DNA of 51,136 nt from CAYYHA01 sp964471535 (GTDB lineage Bacteria > Myxococcota > Myxococcia > SLRQ01): the NCBI GenBank assembly GCA_964471535.1, contig CAYYHA010000006.1:1-51136 (forward strand). The letters run 5' to 3'. How positions within the stretch are numbered: the stretch's first letter is position 1; the number at the start of each line of letters is the position of its first letter. The notes under the pieces are model-generated. The model saw only the letters and a list, made by a program, of their open reading frames with translations, did no database searches and had not been told where the DNA came from. A program made the translations under genes and the position numbers. This document shows, in pieces, positions 8,289 to 15,747 of this stretch.

Positions 8289-8996
8289 TCAGAAGTTGGT
8301 CAGGATGCGCTCCTTCGGCAGGCCGGCGCGCTCGAGGTCGCGGGCGACCGCCTCCTGCATCCCCTTCACGCCACAGAGGAGCGCTACGGCCTGGCCAAGG
8401 TCCGGCTCCACCTTTGGCAGCACGTCCTGCACGTAGCCGGTGTGCCCGGACCACGGGGCGCTCCCCGGCTGAGAGACCACCTGGTGGACTTCCACGCCCT
8501 GCGCGCGCCAGGCATCGAGTTCGTCGGCGAAGCCGAAGGCGTCGGGACGGCGGGCACCGAAGAAGAGAACGATGCGGCCGTAGGCGTCCCTGCGTTCGAG
8601 CAGATATAGGATCACTGGCCGGATGGCGCTGATGCCCGACCCGGTGACGAAGAGGAGGATGTCGTGACCGGGATAGGCGTCTACGCGGAACCCGGGACCC
8701 ATGGGCGCGGTCATCTCGATCTCCGCGCCGGGTTCGAGCGCGGCGAGGGCGTCGGTGACCGCGCCCCCCCGCTTGACGAGGAACTCGAAGACCTGGGTCT
8801 CGCCGGGCGGGGAGGCCACGGCGAGGAAGGCCGCGTCCTCGGCACCGGGCAGGCGGACCTGCACGTATTGGCCCGGCACCTCGAGCGCTTCGCCGAGACG
8901 CGGCTCGGAGACGTCGACGCGCAGCAGGGTGAGTTCGTCGGTGAGGGGGCGGACCTCGAGGAGGCGGACGCGATGGAACGGCGGCGGCGTCTTCAT
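8289..8996 (-). CDS. Ferredoxin-NADP reductase-like flavoprotein
   Basis: The ATG at 8996 gives 235 residues. The N-terminal half is an FAD-binding beta-barrel (VPGQYVQVRLPG, then FLAVASPPG in place of RxYS). The C-terminal half is an NAD(P)-binding domain with FVTGSGISAIRPVI (nucleotide loop) and LLCGVKGMQEA. The layout matches the FNR superfamily, near the NAD(P)H oxidoreductases related to hydrogenase gamma subunits, but without an iron-sulfur Cys cluster at the C-terminus. It ends ILTNF, a short aromatic-ended tail typical of the family. Electron partner unknown. Its start is only 24 bases from the start of the divergent lipoprotein gene. The longer open frame upstream is antisense to that gene. 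Confidence 0.82.
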   Translation of the reverse strand: MKTPPPFHRVRLLEVRPLTDELTLLRVDVSEPRLGEALEVPGQYVQVRLPGAEDAAFLAVASPPGETQVFEFLVKRGGAVTDALAALEPGAEIEMTAPMGPGFRVDAYPGHDILLFVTGSGISAIRPVILYLLERRDAYGRIVLFFGARRPDAFGFADELDAWRAQGVEVHQVVSQPGSAPWSGHTGYVQDVLPKVEPDLGQAVALLCGVKGMQEAVARDLERAGLPKERILTNF

Positions 8997-9020
8997 GGCG
9001 GTGGTAGGGTAGCGGGCCTC

Positions 9021-10220
9021 ATGAGGTGGGCCAAGCGTTCCGTGAACGGCCATTCGTCTCCTGCGCCGGCGCCGGCGCCGCGACGGACCGTGGGGCACCG
9101 GCGCGCCGGGCGAGCGCACGGGGGGCTGCTGCTCGTGCTGCTCCTCTCGAGCCTCGCCGGCTGCGGCCGGATCCCCGGCGGGGACGACGGCGGCACCGGC
9201 GGGGGAGCCGATGGGGGCGCCGGCGACGCCGGACCCCCGCCCGTCTTCGTGGAGCCGCCGGCGCTCTCCGAAGTGGGTCCCCATGCGGCGACGCTCTCCT
9301 TCAGCACCGACCTGCCCACCCGGGCGACGGTGCAGTGGGTGGCCGCCGGTGTGGCCGACGGGACCACCCTCGAGCCACCGGCCCGCGTGCATCGCTATCG
9401 CATCGCAGGGCTCCCCGCCGGGCGCACCCTGCGGGTGGTGGTCGCCGCCCAGGCGCCGGGCGGAAGCACGGTGGCCGAGGTCGAGGCCCGGACGGCGCTC
9501 CTTCGCTCCGGCGGCGTGGTGCTCTTCGACGAGGCGCACGGACAGCGGGCCGGCAGCGCCGACTGGGTGAGCGGCGGCGCGTACTCCGACTTCGCGACGG
9601 CGCTCGAGGCGACGGGTCGCTTCGAGGTGACGCGCCTGACGGAGGGCCGCTTCGACGACGCAGGGCTTCAAGCGGTGGACGTGGTGGTCGTTCCGGAGCC
9701 CAACACGCCGCTCGCAGCGAGCGAATGGGACGCCCTCGAGCGCTTCGTGCGTCGGGGCGGAGGCCTCGTCCTCGTCGCCAACCACGGGGGCGCCGATCGC
9801 GACAACGACGGCTTCGATGCCGTCTCCATCCTGCGGGCCTTCCTCGATCGCCCCGGCGTGGGCCTGCGCCTCACGGGAGACCGCGTGAATGGACCCGCCT
9901 ACCCGGAGCCCGACGATCCCCTGGCCGACGGGCCCTTCGGGGTCGTCGAGGCAGCGGGCGCCTTCGAGGCGACCACGGTCACGGTGACGGGGGAGAACCC
10001 GGGTGCCCGTGTCCATCTGCGCATTCCCCGCGCCGGCCCCCTGGTGGCAAGCGTGCCCCTCGGCGAGGGGCGCGTCGTGGTCCACGGCGATTCGGCGGCC
10101 GCAGACGACGGGAGCGGTTCCGGCGGCGCGGCCCGCCCCCACGACGCCTGGAACGACCCGCAGCAGGACAACGCGGCGCTCTTTGGGAACATGGTGAGCT
10201 GGGCGGCGGGCGAGTACTGA
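9021..10220 (+). CDS. Lipoprotein with fibronectin III-like and GATase/DUF4350-like domains
   Basis: This encodes 399 residues from ATG 9021. After an Arg-rich start, GGLLLVLLLSSLAGC gives a lipobox with Cys48. A DGG-rich linker (about 53-70) follows, then a beta-sandwich region (75-155) of fibronectin III or purple-acid-phosphatase N-domain type. Residues from about 160 (GGVVLFDEAHGQRAG) onward look like a glutamine-amidotransferase-like fold of the DUF4350 kind, with VDVVVVPEPNTPL and FVRRGGGLVLVANHGG. Such domains are usually non-catalytic in surface proteins. It may bind an extracellular ligand. The signal peptide is long; a start further downstream is possible. Confidence 0.68.
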   Translation: MRWAKRSVNGHSSPAPAPAPRRTVGHRRAGRAHGGLLLVLLLSSLAGCGRIPGGDDGGTGGGADGGAGDAGPPPVFVEPPALSEVGPHAATLSFSTDLPTRATVQWVAAGVADGTTLEPPARVHRYRIAGLPAGRTLRVVVAAQAPGGSTVAEVEARTALLRSGGVVLFDEAHGQRAGSADWVSGGAYSDFATALEATGRFEVTRLTEGRFDDAGLQAVDVVVVPEPNTPLAASEWDALERFVRRGGGLVLVANHGGADRDNDGFDAVSILRAFLDRPGVGLRLTGDRVNGPAYPEPDDPLADGPFGVVEAAGAFEATTVTVTGENPGARVHLRIPRAGPLVASVPLGEGRVVVHGDSAAADDGSGSGGAARPHDAWNDPQQDNAALFGNMVSWAAGEY

Positions 10221-10221
10221 C

Positions 10222-10238
10222 GCCGCCGGGACGGCGGC
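10222..10238 (+). terminator. GC-rich hairpin after lipoprotein gene
   Basis: GCCGCCG / CGGCGGC arms of 7 bases with a 3-base loop begin one base after the stop codon at 10220. There is no T-tract, so it may be a weak terminator or an mRNA 3'-end stabiliser. Confidence 0.35.
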
Positions 10239-10353
10239 TGGCGCGGGGGGAGGGCGCCGGCCGTGGGCGCGTGCCGGACTCGCGCCCCGCGCCTCGTACC
10301 ATGGGGCCCGCCACGGCACAGAAAAATGAAAGGCCTCCTCGCACGGTCCGCGG

Positions 10354-10383
10354 CTGACAGGTGGCGCAGCCCCACGCTATAAG
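10354..10383 (+). promoter_or_regulatory. Predicted sigma-70-type promoter for the metalloprotease operon
   Basis: CTGACA (10354-10359), an 18-base spacer and TATAAG (10378-10383) match five of six consensus bases in each hexamer. The start of transcription would be near 10390, giving a leader of about 20 bases to the ATG at 10409, with GGAGGAG in it. Confidence 0.6.
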
Positions 10384-10408
10384 CTCGCCGCCGAAGGAGG
10401 AGCCACGC

Positions 10409-10960
10409 ATGAAGCCATCCATCCGTCCCCTTGCCGCACTACTCGTGGGCGTCGCCGTGCCGGCGATCTGTCTTGCATCGACCGTGCTCGCCCTCTCCAT
10501 CGAAGAGATGGCGCGGCGCAGCGACCTCGTCCTGCGGGGACGCGTCGAGGGGCAGACGACCGAGCGCATCGACGGCCGCCTCTACACCCTCTCCACCGTG
10601 AAGGTGGAGGCGGTGTGGAAGGGGGCGGCCCGCGATGGGGTGGTCGTGCGGCAGCTCGGGGGGCGTGACGGCGAACTCGCCACGCGGGTCGCCGGCGACG
10701 CCGTGCTCGAGCCAGGTGAGGAGGTCGTCCTCTTCCTGCGGCGCAACCCCCAAGGCGCACCCGTCTACCACCTCGTCGGCCTTGCGCAGGCGAAGTTCCG
10801 AGTGGAGCGGCGGGGCGGCCGGCTGGTGGCGCGTCGCGACCTCGGTGGGCTTCTCCTCCTCGACCCGGCTGCGGGGCAGGCGCTGCCCGCCGGGAAGGCC
10901 CGGGCGCCCGAGGCCTTCGACCTCGACGTGTTGCGTCGGCGGGTGGAGGGGGTGAAGTGA
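10409..10960 (+). CDS. Small secreted protein upstream of matrixin protease
   Basis: The ATG at 10409 is preceded by GGAGGAG (10396-10402) and by a good promoter, so the longer frame from 10361 is not used. The 183-residue product has a signal peptide (PLAALLVGVAVPAICLAS) and then a beta-rich domain with SIEEMARRSDLVLRGRVEG and a later EEVVLFLRR. This arrangement is like small secreted proteins often found beside myxobacterial matrixins. I do not recognise a named domain. The stop codon shares one base with the following ATG (TGATG), so the two genes are probably translationally coupled and the product may assist or be processed with the protease. Confidence 0.65.
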   Translation: MKPSIRPLAALLVGVAVPAICLASTVLALSIEEMARRSDLVLRGRVEGQTTERIDGRLYTLSTVKVEAVWKGAARDGVVVRQLGGRDGELATRVAGDAVLEPGEEVVLFLRRNPQGAPVYHLVGLAQAKFRVERRGGRLVARRDLGGLLLLDPAAGQALPAGKARAPEAFDLDVLRRRVEGVK

Positions 10961-12750
10961 TGCGCGCCCTGCGGCTCGGCTCCCTCCTAGCACTTGCCTC
11001 CTTCCTCGCCGGCACCGTGCCGGCTGCGGCCTGGGCCTACCAGGTCAACCGCACCCAGTCGGGGGCAGAGGTGCACTGGAATCCACTGGACATCCCCGTG
11101 CCCTATCGCCTGCAGGCCGACGGCACCGCCGACGTTTCCGACGGCTCGGATCTCGCCGCCGTCGAGGCGGGGTTCCACACCTGGGAATCGCAGACCTGTA
11201 CCTCCCTCGCCTTTACCAGGCAGGCCGATTACCCCGGCGCCCCCACCATCTCGTGCAACGATGGCGTGAACCTCGTGATGTGGCTCGAGTCCGGGTGGCC
11301 CCCCGACGTGGGGCCGGAGGCGATCGGCGTGACCACCCCCTGCTTCGACCCGAGCACGGGCGAGATCGGTGACGCCGACATCTGGTTCAACGGCGTCGAC
11401 TACCAATGGGCCACCGACGGACGCCTCGACCGGGTGGACGTGCAGAACATCGCCACCCACGAGATCGGGCACTTCTTCGGCCTCGGTCACAGTCAGTACA
11501 GCGATGCGACGATGTACTACGCCTCGGCGGGCAACGGCGAGACGGTGCGTTCCACCCTCTCCAGCGACGATGTGGCCGCCGTCTGTTACCTCTACCCGGT
11601 CAACTGCAACGGCAACGGCGACTGCACGCCCCCCGAGGTGTGTATCAACCGCCGCTGCCAGCCGGCACCCCCGCCACCTGCCGGTCTGGGTGAGGCGTGC
11701 ACCGAGGATCAGGCGTGTCAGCAGGGGACCGGAGACAACAACGCCTTCTGCATCCAGGCGGCGCAGGGCTTCCCCGGCGGCTACTGCAGCATCTGGGGTT
11801 GCAGCCCCACCGATGCGCAGGGTTCCTGCCCAACGGGCGGTCGCTGCGAGGACTTCGGCACCGACTCTCAAGGCAACCCGGTCCACCTGTGCATGGATGC
11901 CTGCAACCCGGAGAACCCCGACTGCCGCGACCCCGACTACCTCTGCCTGCGCCGGAGCGCCACCGACCCCACCGACGGGATCTGCTATCCGCGTTGTTCC
12001 AGCGATGCAGACTGCGGGCAGCAGTCCGTCTGCGACTCGATAAGTGGCCTGTGCACCGCCCCGGGCAACCCCAATGCCAAGGTCGGAGACGCCTGCGCCC
12101 AGGACAGCGACTGCGAGACCGGTGGCTGGTGCATCCCCGAGACCTCGCAGGGGAAGTCTACGGGCTTCACCGGGGGCTACTGCACCCGCACCTGCGGCGG
12201 CGGTCTCGGCTGCTCACCCGGATCGAGCTGCTACACCATCGACGAGAACGGCAACGCGCTGTGTTTCGAGGACTGCACCCCAGGAGATCCGGGTGCCTGC
12301 CGTCCCGGTTATGCCTGTTGGCCCACGGGGCAGCCGGGGCTGGGCCTGTGCTTCCTCGCCTGTCGTTCCGATGCCGAGTGCGGGCAGGACCTGGTGTGCA
12401 ACCAGAACACAGGTCTCTGTGAGATGCCGGCTCCGCCTCCGCCCGCCGACGGAGGCATGGGGAACGACGGAGGCAGCGCCGATGGTGGGGTGGCTCCGGA
12501 TGGGGGTGGCACTGCCGATGGTGGCACGGGGTCCGACGGCGGATCGGCCGGTCCGGATGGCGGCACGGGCGGCTTCGATGGTGGGAGTGTCTCCGCCGAT
12601 GGCGGTGGCAGCGCGGGCGCCGGGGGCGGCAGCGGCCAGCTCGTCGGCGGCTGCGGCTGTAGCGCCGCCTCGGGGGCGACGCCTGGCCTCGGGGCACTCC
12701 TCGTCCTCCTCGGCGGAGCCCTACGCCGCCGGCGGCGCTCCAGCCGGTAG
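10960..12750 (+). CDS. Matrixin-type metalloprotease with Cys-rich repeats and MYXO-CTERM anchor
   Basis: The product has 596 residues. A signal peptide (SLLALASFLAGTVPAAAWA) leads to a matrixin-like zinc metalloprotease domain (about 27-210) with HEIGHFFGLGH at 167-177, supplying three His and the catalytic Glu. Residues about 215-490 are Cys-rich modules of the pattern GxxCxxDxxC..GYC. Residues about 492-560 are a Gly/Asp-rich spacer with DGG repeats. The tail has GGCGCSAASG, a hydrophobic stretch and RRRRR, the MYXO-CTERM layout with its invariant Cys, processed by myxosortase in Myxococcota. It is thus expected to be displayed on the outer surface. It resembles the myxosortase-dependent matrixin family of Myxococcus. 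Confidence 0.85.
   Translation: MRALRLGSLLALASFLAGTVPAAAWAYQVNRTQSGAEVHWNPLDIPVPYRLQADGTADVSDGSDLAAVEAGFHTWESQTCTSLAFTRQADYPGAPTISCNDGVNLVMWLESGWPPDVGPEAIGVTTPCFDPSTGEIGDADIWFNGVDYQWATDGRLDRVDVQNIATHEIGHFFGLGHSQYSDATMYYASAGNGETVRSTLSSDDVAAVCYLYPVNCNGNGDCTPPEVCINRRCQPAPPPPAGLGEACTEDQACQQGTGDNNAFCIQAAQGFPGGYCSIWGCSPTDAQGSCPTGGRCEDFGTDSQGNPVHLCMDACNPENPDCRDPDYLCLRRSATDPTDGICYPRCSSDADCGQQSVCDSISGLCTAPGNPNAKVGDACAQDSDCETGGWCIPETSQGKSTGFTGGYCTRTCGGGLGCSPGSSCYTIDENGNALCFEDCTPGDPGACRPGYACWPTGQPGLGLCFLACRSDAECGQDLVCNQNTGLCEMPAPPPPADGGMGNDGGSADGGVAPDGGGTADGGTGSDGGSAGPDGGTGGFDGGSVSADGGGSAGAGGGSGQLVGGCGCSAASGATPGLGALLVLLGGALRRRRRSSR
12450..12612 (+). repeat. Low-complexity Gly/Asp (DGG) coding repeats
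   Basis: Within the matrixin gene, units such as GACGGAGGC and GATGGTGGG recur and encode a DGG-rich spacer between the Cys-rich modules and the sorting tail. The copies differ at wobble positions, so selection seems to act on the protein, not on an exact DNA repeat. Confidence 0.6.
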
Positions 12751-12884
12751 GCCAGAGGCCTCGGCACGGGCGGTTCGGCACCGACGGGCGGCGGCACCCT
12801 CCCGCAGCGGGGCAGCGCATCCTTTGCGTCGCCCTTCCGCCGGGCTGCCGGCGGAGAGGTAAGCTCCCCGAGGCGGGTCTTCGC

Positions 12885-12914
12885 TTGACCCCACGGAGGC
12901 GGAGACCCTACCGT
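12885..12914 (+). promoter_or_regulatory. Possible sigma-70-type promoter
   Basis: TTGACC (12885-12890), an 18-base spacer and TACCGT (12909-12914) lie 65 bases before the HEAT gene start. The -35 is good and the -10 matches only three bases. It may start a second transcript for the HEAT and second protease genes. Confidence 0.4.
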
Positions 12915-12979
12915 CCCCACGCCTTCGTGTGGCCGACCCGGCCCTTGCCACCGAATGCCCCTCGAGGAGGCGACAGCCC

Positions 12980-13666
12980 ATGAGACTCTTCCCCTTGGTC
13001 ATCGCCGTCAGCCTGTCGCTCGGGCCCCGAGCGCTCCTCGCTCGCACCCCGGTTGCGCCGTCCGGGGGGCCGCCTTCCGCTTCGGCGACCCCGCCGCCCC
13101 CCCGCTCCGTCGGAGCGGCCACCGCCAGCGACGAAGCGCTCGTCGTGCTCCTCTCCCTCATCCACGAGGAGCCCTCTGTCGAGGCGCTGCAACGTTTCGG
13201 TCCCGAGCTCGAATCCCGGCTCGCCCAGGTGGCGGAGGATCCCACCGTGCCGCGCCTGGCGCGGGTGCGCGCCGTCTCCTCCTTGGGACGCCTGGGGACC
13301 GAAGCGGCGCTGCGGCGCATCGAAGACCTGGTGGCGCGGGGCACGGCGCTGCCGCCGCGCCTGCGCATGGCCGTGTTCTGGACCCTGGGGCACTTCTTCG
13401 AGGCGGTTCCGCGGCGCCTCGACGTGATCCGCCGGGGGCTCGCTGACCCCGATCCCGGCGTACGCGAGGCCGCGGTTCGTGCGCTTGCTCGGGTGGGCAC
13501 GCCCGAGGCCCTCGCCGCCCTCGAGGCCCACCGCCTGCGCGAGCGCCACGTCGCGGTGCGGGCGGTGCTCCGGGCCCTGAAGGCGGCCACCCGCGTGGCA
13601 CCCCTGCCCCGGGAGGGACGGGTGCGGCGTCCCCAGATCCTGCCCAAAGAAGGGGGGGCGCGATGA
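12980..13666 (+). CDS. Secreted HEAT-repeat protein
   Basis: ATG 12980 follows GAGGAGG closely and gives 228 residues; the frame upstream to 12929 is not used. A signal peptide (LFPLVIAVSLSLGPRALLA) is followed by a Pro/Ala linker and then helical repeats of the HEAT type: PRLARVRAVSSLGRLGTEAA, LRMAVFWTLGHFF and VREAAVRALARVGTPEAL. These are protein-binding scaffolds, here in the envelope. The stop overlaps the ATG of the next metalloprotease by four bases (ATGA), which suggests a joint function, perhaps docking or regulating that protease. This is inference from gene order. Confidence 0.72.
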   Translation: MRLFPLVIAVSLSLGPRALLARTPVAPSGGPPSASATPPPPRSVGAATASDEALVVLLSLIHEEPSVEALQRFGPELESRLAQVAEDPTVPRLARVRAVSSLGRLGTEAALRRIEDLVARGTALPPRLRMAVFWTLGHFFEAVPRRLDVIRRGLADPDPGVREAAVRALARVGTPEALAALEAHRLRERHVAVRAVLRALKAATRVAPLPREGRVRRPQILPKEGGAR

Positions 13667-15648
13667 GGCGGGTGTACCTCCTTGGAGCGGTCTTCGGGCT
13701 GTGGCTCTGTGCCTGTCTGCCCGTCGGCTCGGTGGAGCAGACCGGGGCAGACGGCGGAGCCGACGCGGGGCGGGATGGCGGCGCGACGACCACAGGGGCA
13801 ATCGGTGATGCCTGCAGCACGCCGGCCGACTGCGGCGACGGGCTGGCCTGCCATCTCGGCCTGCCCGGGGGCTATTGCATCTCCCAGTGCTGGGACGGCT
13901 GCCCCGCCGGCTCGACCTGCACCTCCTTCGGGGGTCAGCAGTGGTGTCTCGCCCAGTGCGAGAGCGATGCCCAGTGCCGCGAGGGCTACGCCTGTCGAGG
14001 CGGGACCTGTCAGCCGGGCTGCTTCACCGATGCCGACTGCAGCTCGGGCGAGAGCTGCGAGGCGGGCAGCTGTGTGGCGGGCGGCATCGGTGCGCCCTGC
14101 AGCAGCCCCTCTGACTGCGCCGAGGGTCTCTCCTGTGCACCGAGCCTCCCTGGCGGCTACTGCACGCGGAGCTGCGAGGGCGACCCCTGTCCCGAAGGGA
14201 CGCAATGCGTGGCCTTCGGCGGATCCAGCTACTGCTTCGACGGCTGCCTGACGAACGCCGACTGCCGGCCGGGCTATGCCTGCAGCGGCGGCATCTGCGA
14301 CGTGGCGTGCAGCGCTGACGAGGAGTGCGGCGGCGGGGAGATCTGCCTGAATGGCGCCTGCGTGGGGGCGGGCGTGGGCCAGAGCTGCGACACCGGTGGC
14401 GATTGCCCCGGCAGCCTCTCCTGCTTCAAGAGCGTTCCCGGGGGCTACTGCACCCAGAGCTGCACCACCGGCGGCGACTGCCCCGAGGGATCCACCTGTG
14501 GGCTGATCAAGGGCAACAGTCTCTGTCTCGCTGCGTGCCGCGACGACCTCGACTGCGGCAGTGGGCAGCGATGCATGGGGGGCGTGTGCAACCTGCCCTG
14601 CGGGAGCGATGCGGACTGCGCCGCCGACGAGTTCTGCGACCAGTTCTCCGGACTGTGCAAGAGCCGGATCTCGGGCGGGGGAGACGTGGAGGTGCTGCCT
14701 CTCGGTCAGGTCTCCCTGGGAACCACGCAGAGCATCGACGTCGACGCCTCCACCTACGCGTTCACGATCCTCGTGCGCGGCGGGCTGAATGCCTCCTTCG
14801 TCGTGGACTCGCTTCGGGGCCCCTCGGGTCAGGAGCTGGTGAGCCGCGATTACTTCTCCGGTCCCTTCCGCACCTACCCGACTGCCCAGGCCTATGCGGC
14901 ACAGTTCCCCAACAGCGACCAGCTCGGCGTGCAGCCGGGGCGCTACACCTTCCGGGTGCTAAGCGACCGCGACAGCTCCGCCGACATCACTCTCTACCTG
15001 AAGAAGAGCAACGGCGGGACCTATGCCGGCGGCAGCATCCCGCTGAACGTCTTCATCGCCCCTGGCGCCTTTCCCGACGGCGCCAATGCGGCCAGCGCCT
15101 CGGGATCCCGGTGGGTGAGCGATGTCCTCGCCCGCTGGCAGCAATTCTATCGGAACCAGGCTTCGGTGGAGCTCGGTCAGGTGAAGTTCTTCGATCTGCC
15201 GAGTGGGCTGACCGATGTGAGTTCCGAGAGCGAATACCAGCAGGCCTTCCTCGACCACGGACGGGACGGCGCGCTGAACCTCTTCTTCGTGCGCTCCCTC
15301 TCCCTGGGCGGATCCTCGGCGGTTGCCGGGGTGTCCGGTGGCATTCCGGGGCCGCCGGGCATCGGTGGAACCCGCAACTCGGGCGTGATCATCGAGGTGC
15401 AGGACTCCCCTCGGCTGACCGGAGACGACATGTGCCACGAGATCGGGCACTTCCTGGGCCTGTACCACATCTCCGAGACCGATGGGACGACCCATGATCT
15501 CATCACCGATACCCCGGAGTGCACCGGGCGAATCGAGAACTGCACCACGGGCTACTACTACCTGATGTTCCCGGCGCTCACTCCGTACATGGACACGCTG
15601 TCGCCTGGGCAGGCCTACGTCGTGCAGGGCAACGCAGGCATCCGCTAG
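13663..15648 (+). CDS. Lipoprotein with Cys-rich repeats and C-terminal zinc metalloprotease
   Basis: The 661-residue product begins with a short lipoprotein signal (GAVFGLWLCAC, Cys18) and a Gly/Asp/Ala linker. Residues about 45-335 are Cys-rich modules with the same CxxDxDC and GGYC patterns as the matrixin gene upstream. A beta-rich region (340-450) follows. Residues 450-661 carry HEIGHFLGLYH at 592-602, the extended zinc motif, and a possible Met-turn (YYLMFP) further on, most like pappalysin/M43 peptidases. So it is N-terminally lipid-anchored with the catalytic domain at the far end, the opposite of the upstream matrixin. It overlaps the HEAT gene by four bases. Confidence 0.8.
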   Translation: MRRVYLLGAVFGLWLCACLPVGSVEQTGADGGADAGRDGGATTTGAIGDACSTPADCGDGLACHLGLPGGYCISQCWDGCPAGSTCTSFGGQQWCLAQCESDAQCREGYACRGGTCQPGCFTDADCSSGESCEAGSCVAGGIGAPCSSPSDCAEGLSCAPSLPGGYCTRSCEGDPCPEGTQCVAFGGSSYCFDGCLTNADCRPGYACSGGICDVACSADEECGGGEICLNGACVGAGVGQSCDTGGDCPGSLSCFKSVPGGYCTQSCTTGGDCPEGSTCGLIKGNSLCLAACRDDLDCGSGQRCMGGVCNLPCGSDADCAADEFCDQFSGLCKSRISGGGDVEVLPLGQVSLGTTQSIDVDASTYAFTILVRGGLNASFVVDSLRGPSGQELVSRDYFSGPFRTYPTAQAYAAQFPNSDQLGVQPGRYTFRVLSDRDSSADITLYLKKSNGGTYAGGSIPLNVFIAPGAFPDGANAASASGSRWVSDVLARWQQFYRNQASVELGQVKFFDLPSGLTDVSSESEYQQAFLDHGRDGALNLFFVRSLSLGGSSAVAGVSGGIPGPPGIGGTRNSGVIIEVQDSPRLTGDDMCHEIGHFLGLYHISETDGTTHDLITDTPECTGRIENCTTGYYYLMFPALTPYMDTLSPGQAYVVQGNAGIR

Positions 15649-15747
15649 GCAGGTGCCGCCGGCGGGCAGGCACTCGGCCCCGGCCGGTGGAAGGCGGGCG
15701 CCCGTGCTGCAGTGCCGATGCCCGAGGCCGACGCGGCGCGTGCGGCG

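Noticed and set aside
8997..10319. Minus-strand frame extending the flavin reductase to 676 residues
   Set aside because: The extension is antisense to the lipoprotein gene at 9021-10220, is rich in Arg/His/Gly without recognisable domain, and the reductase has a natural ATG at 8996.
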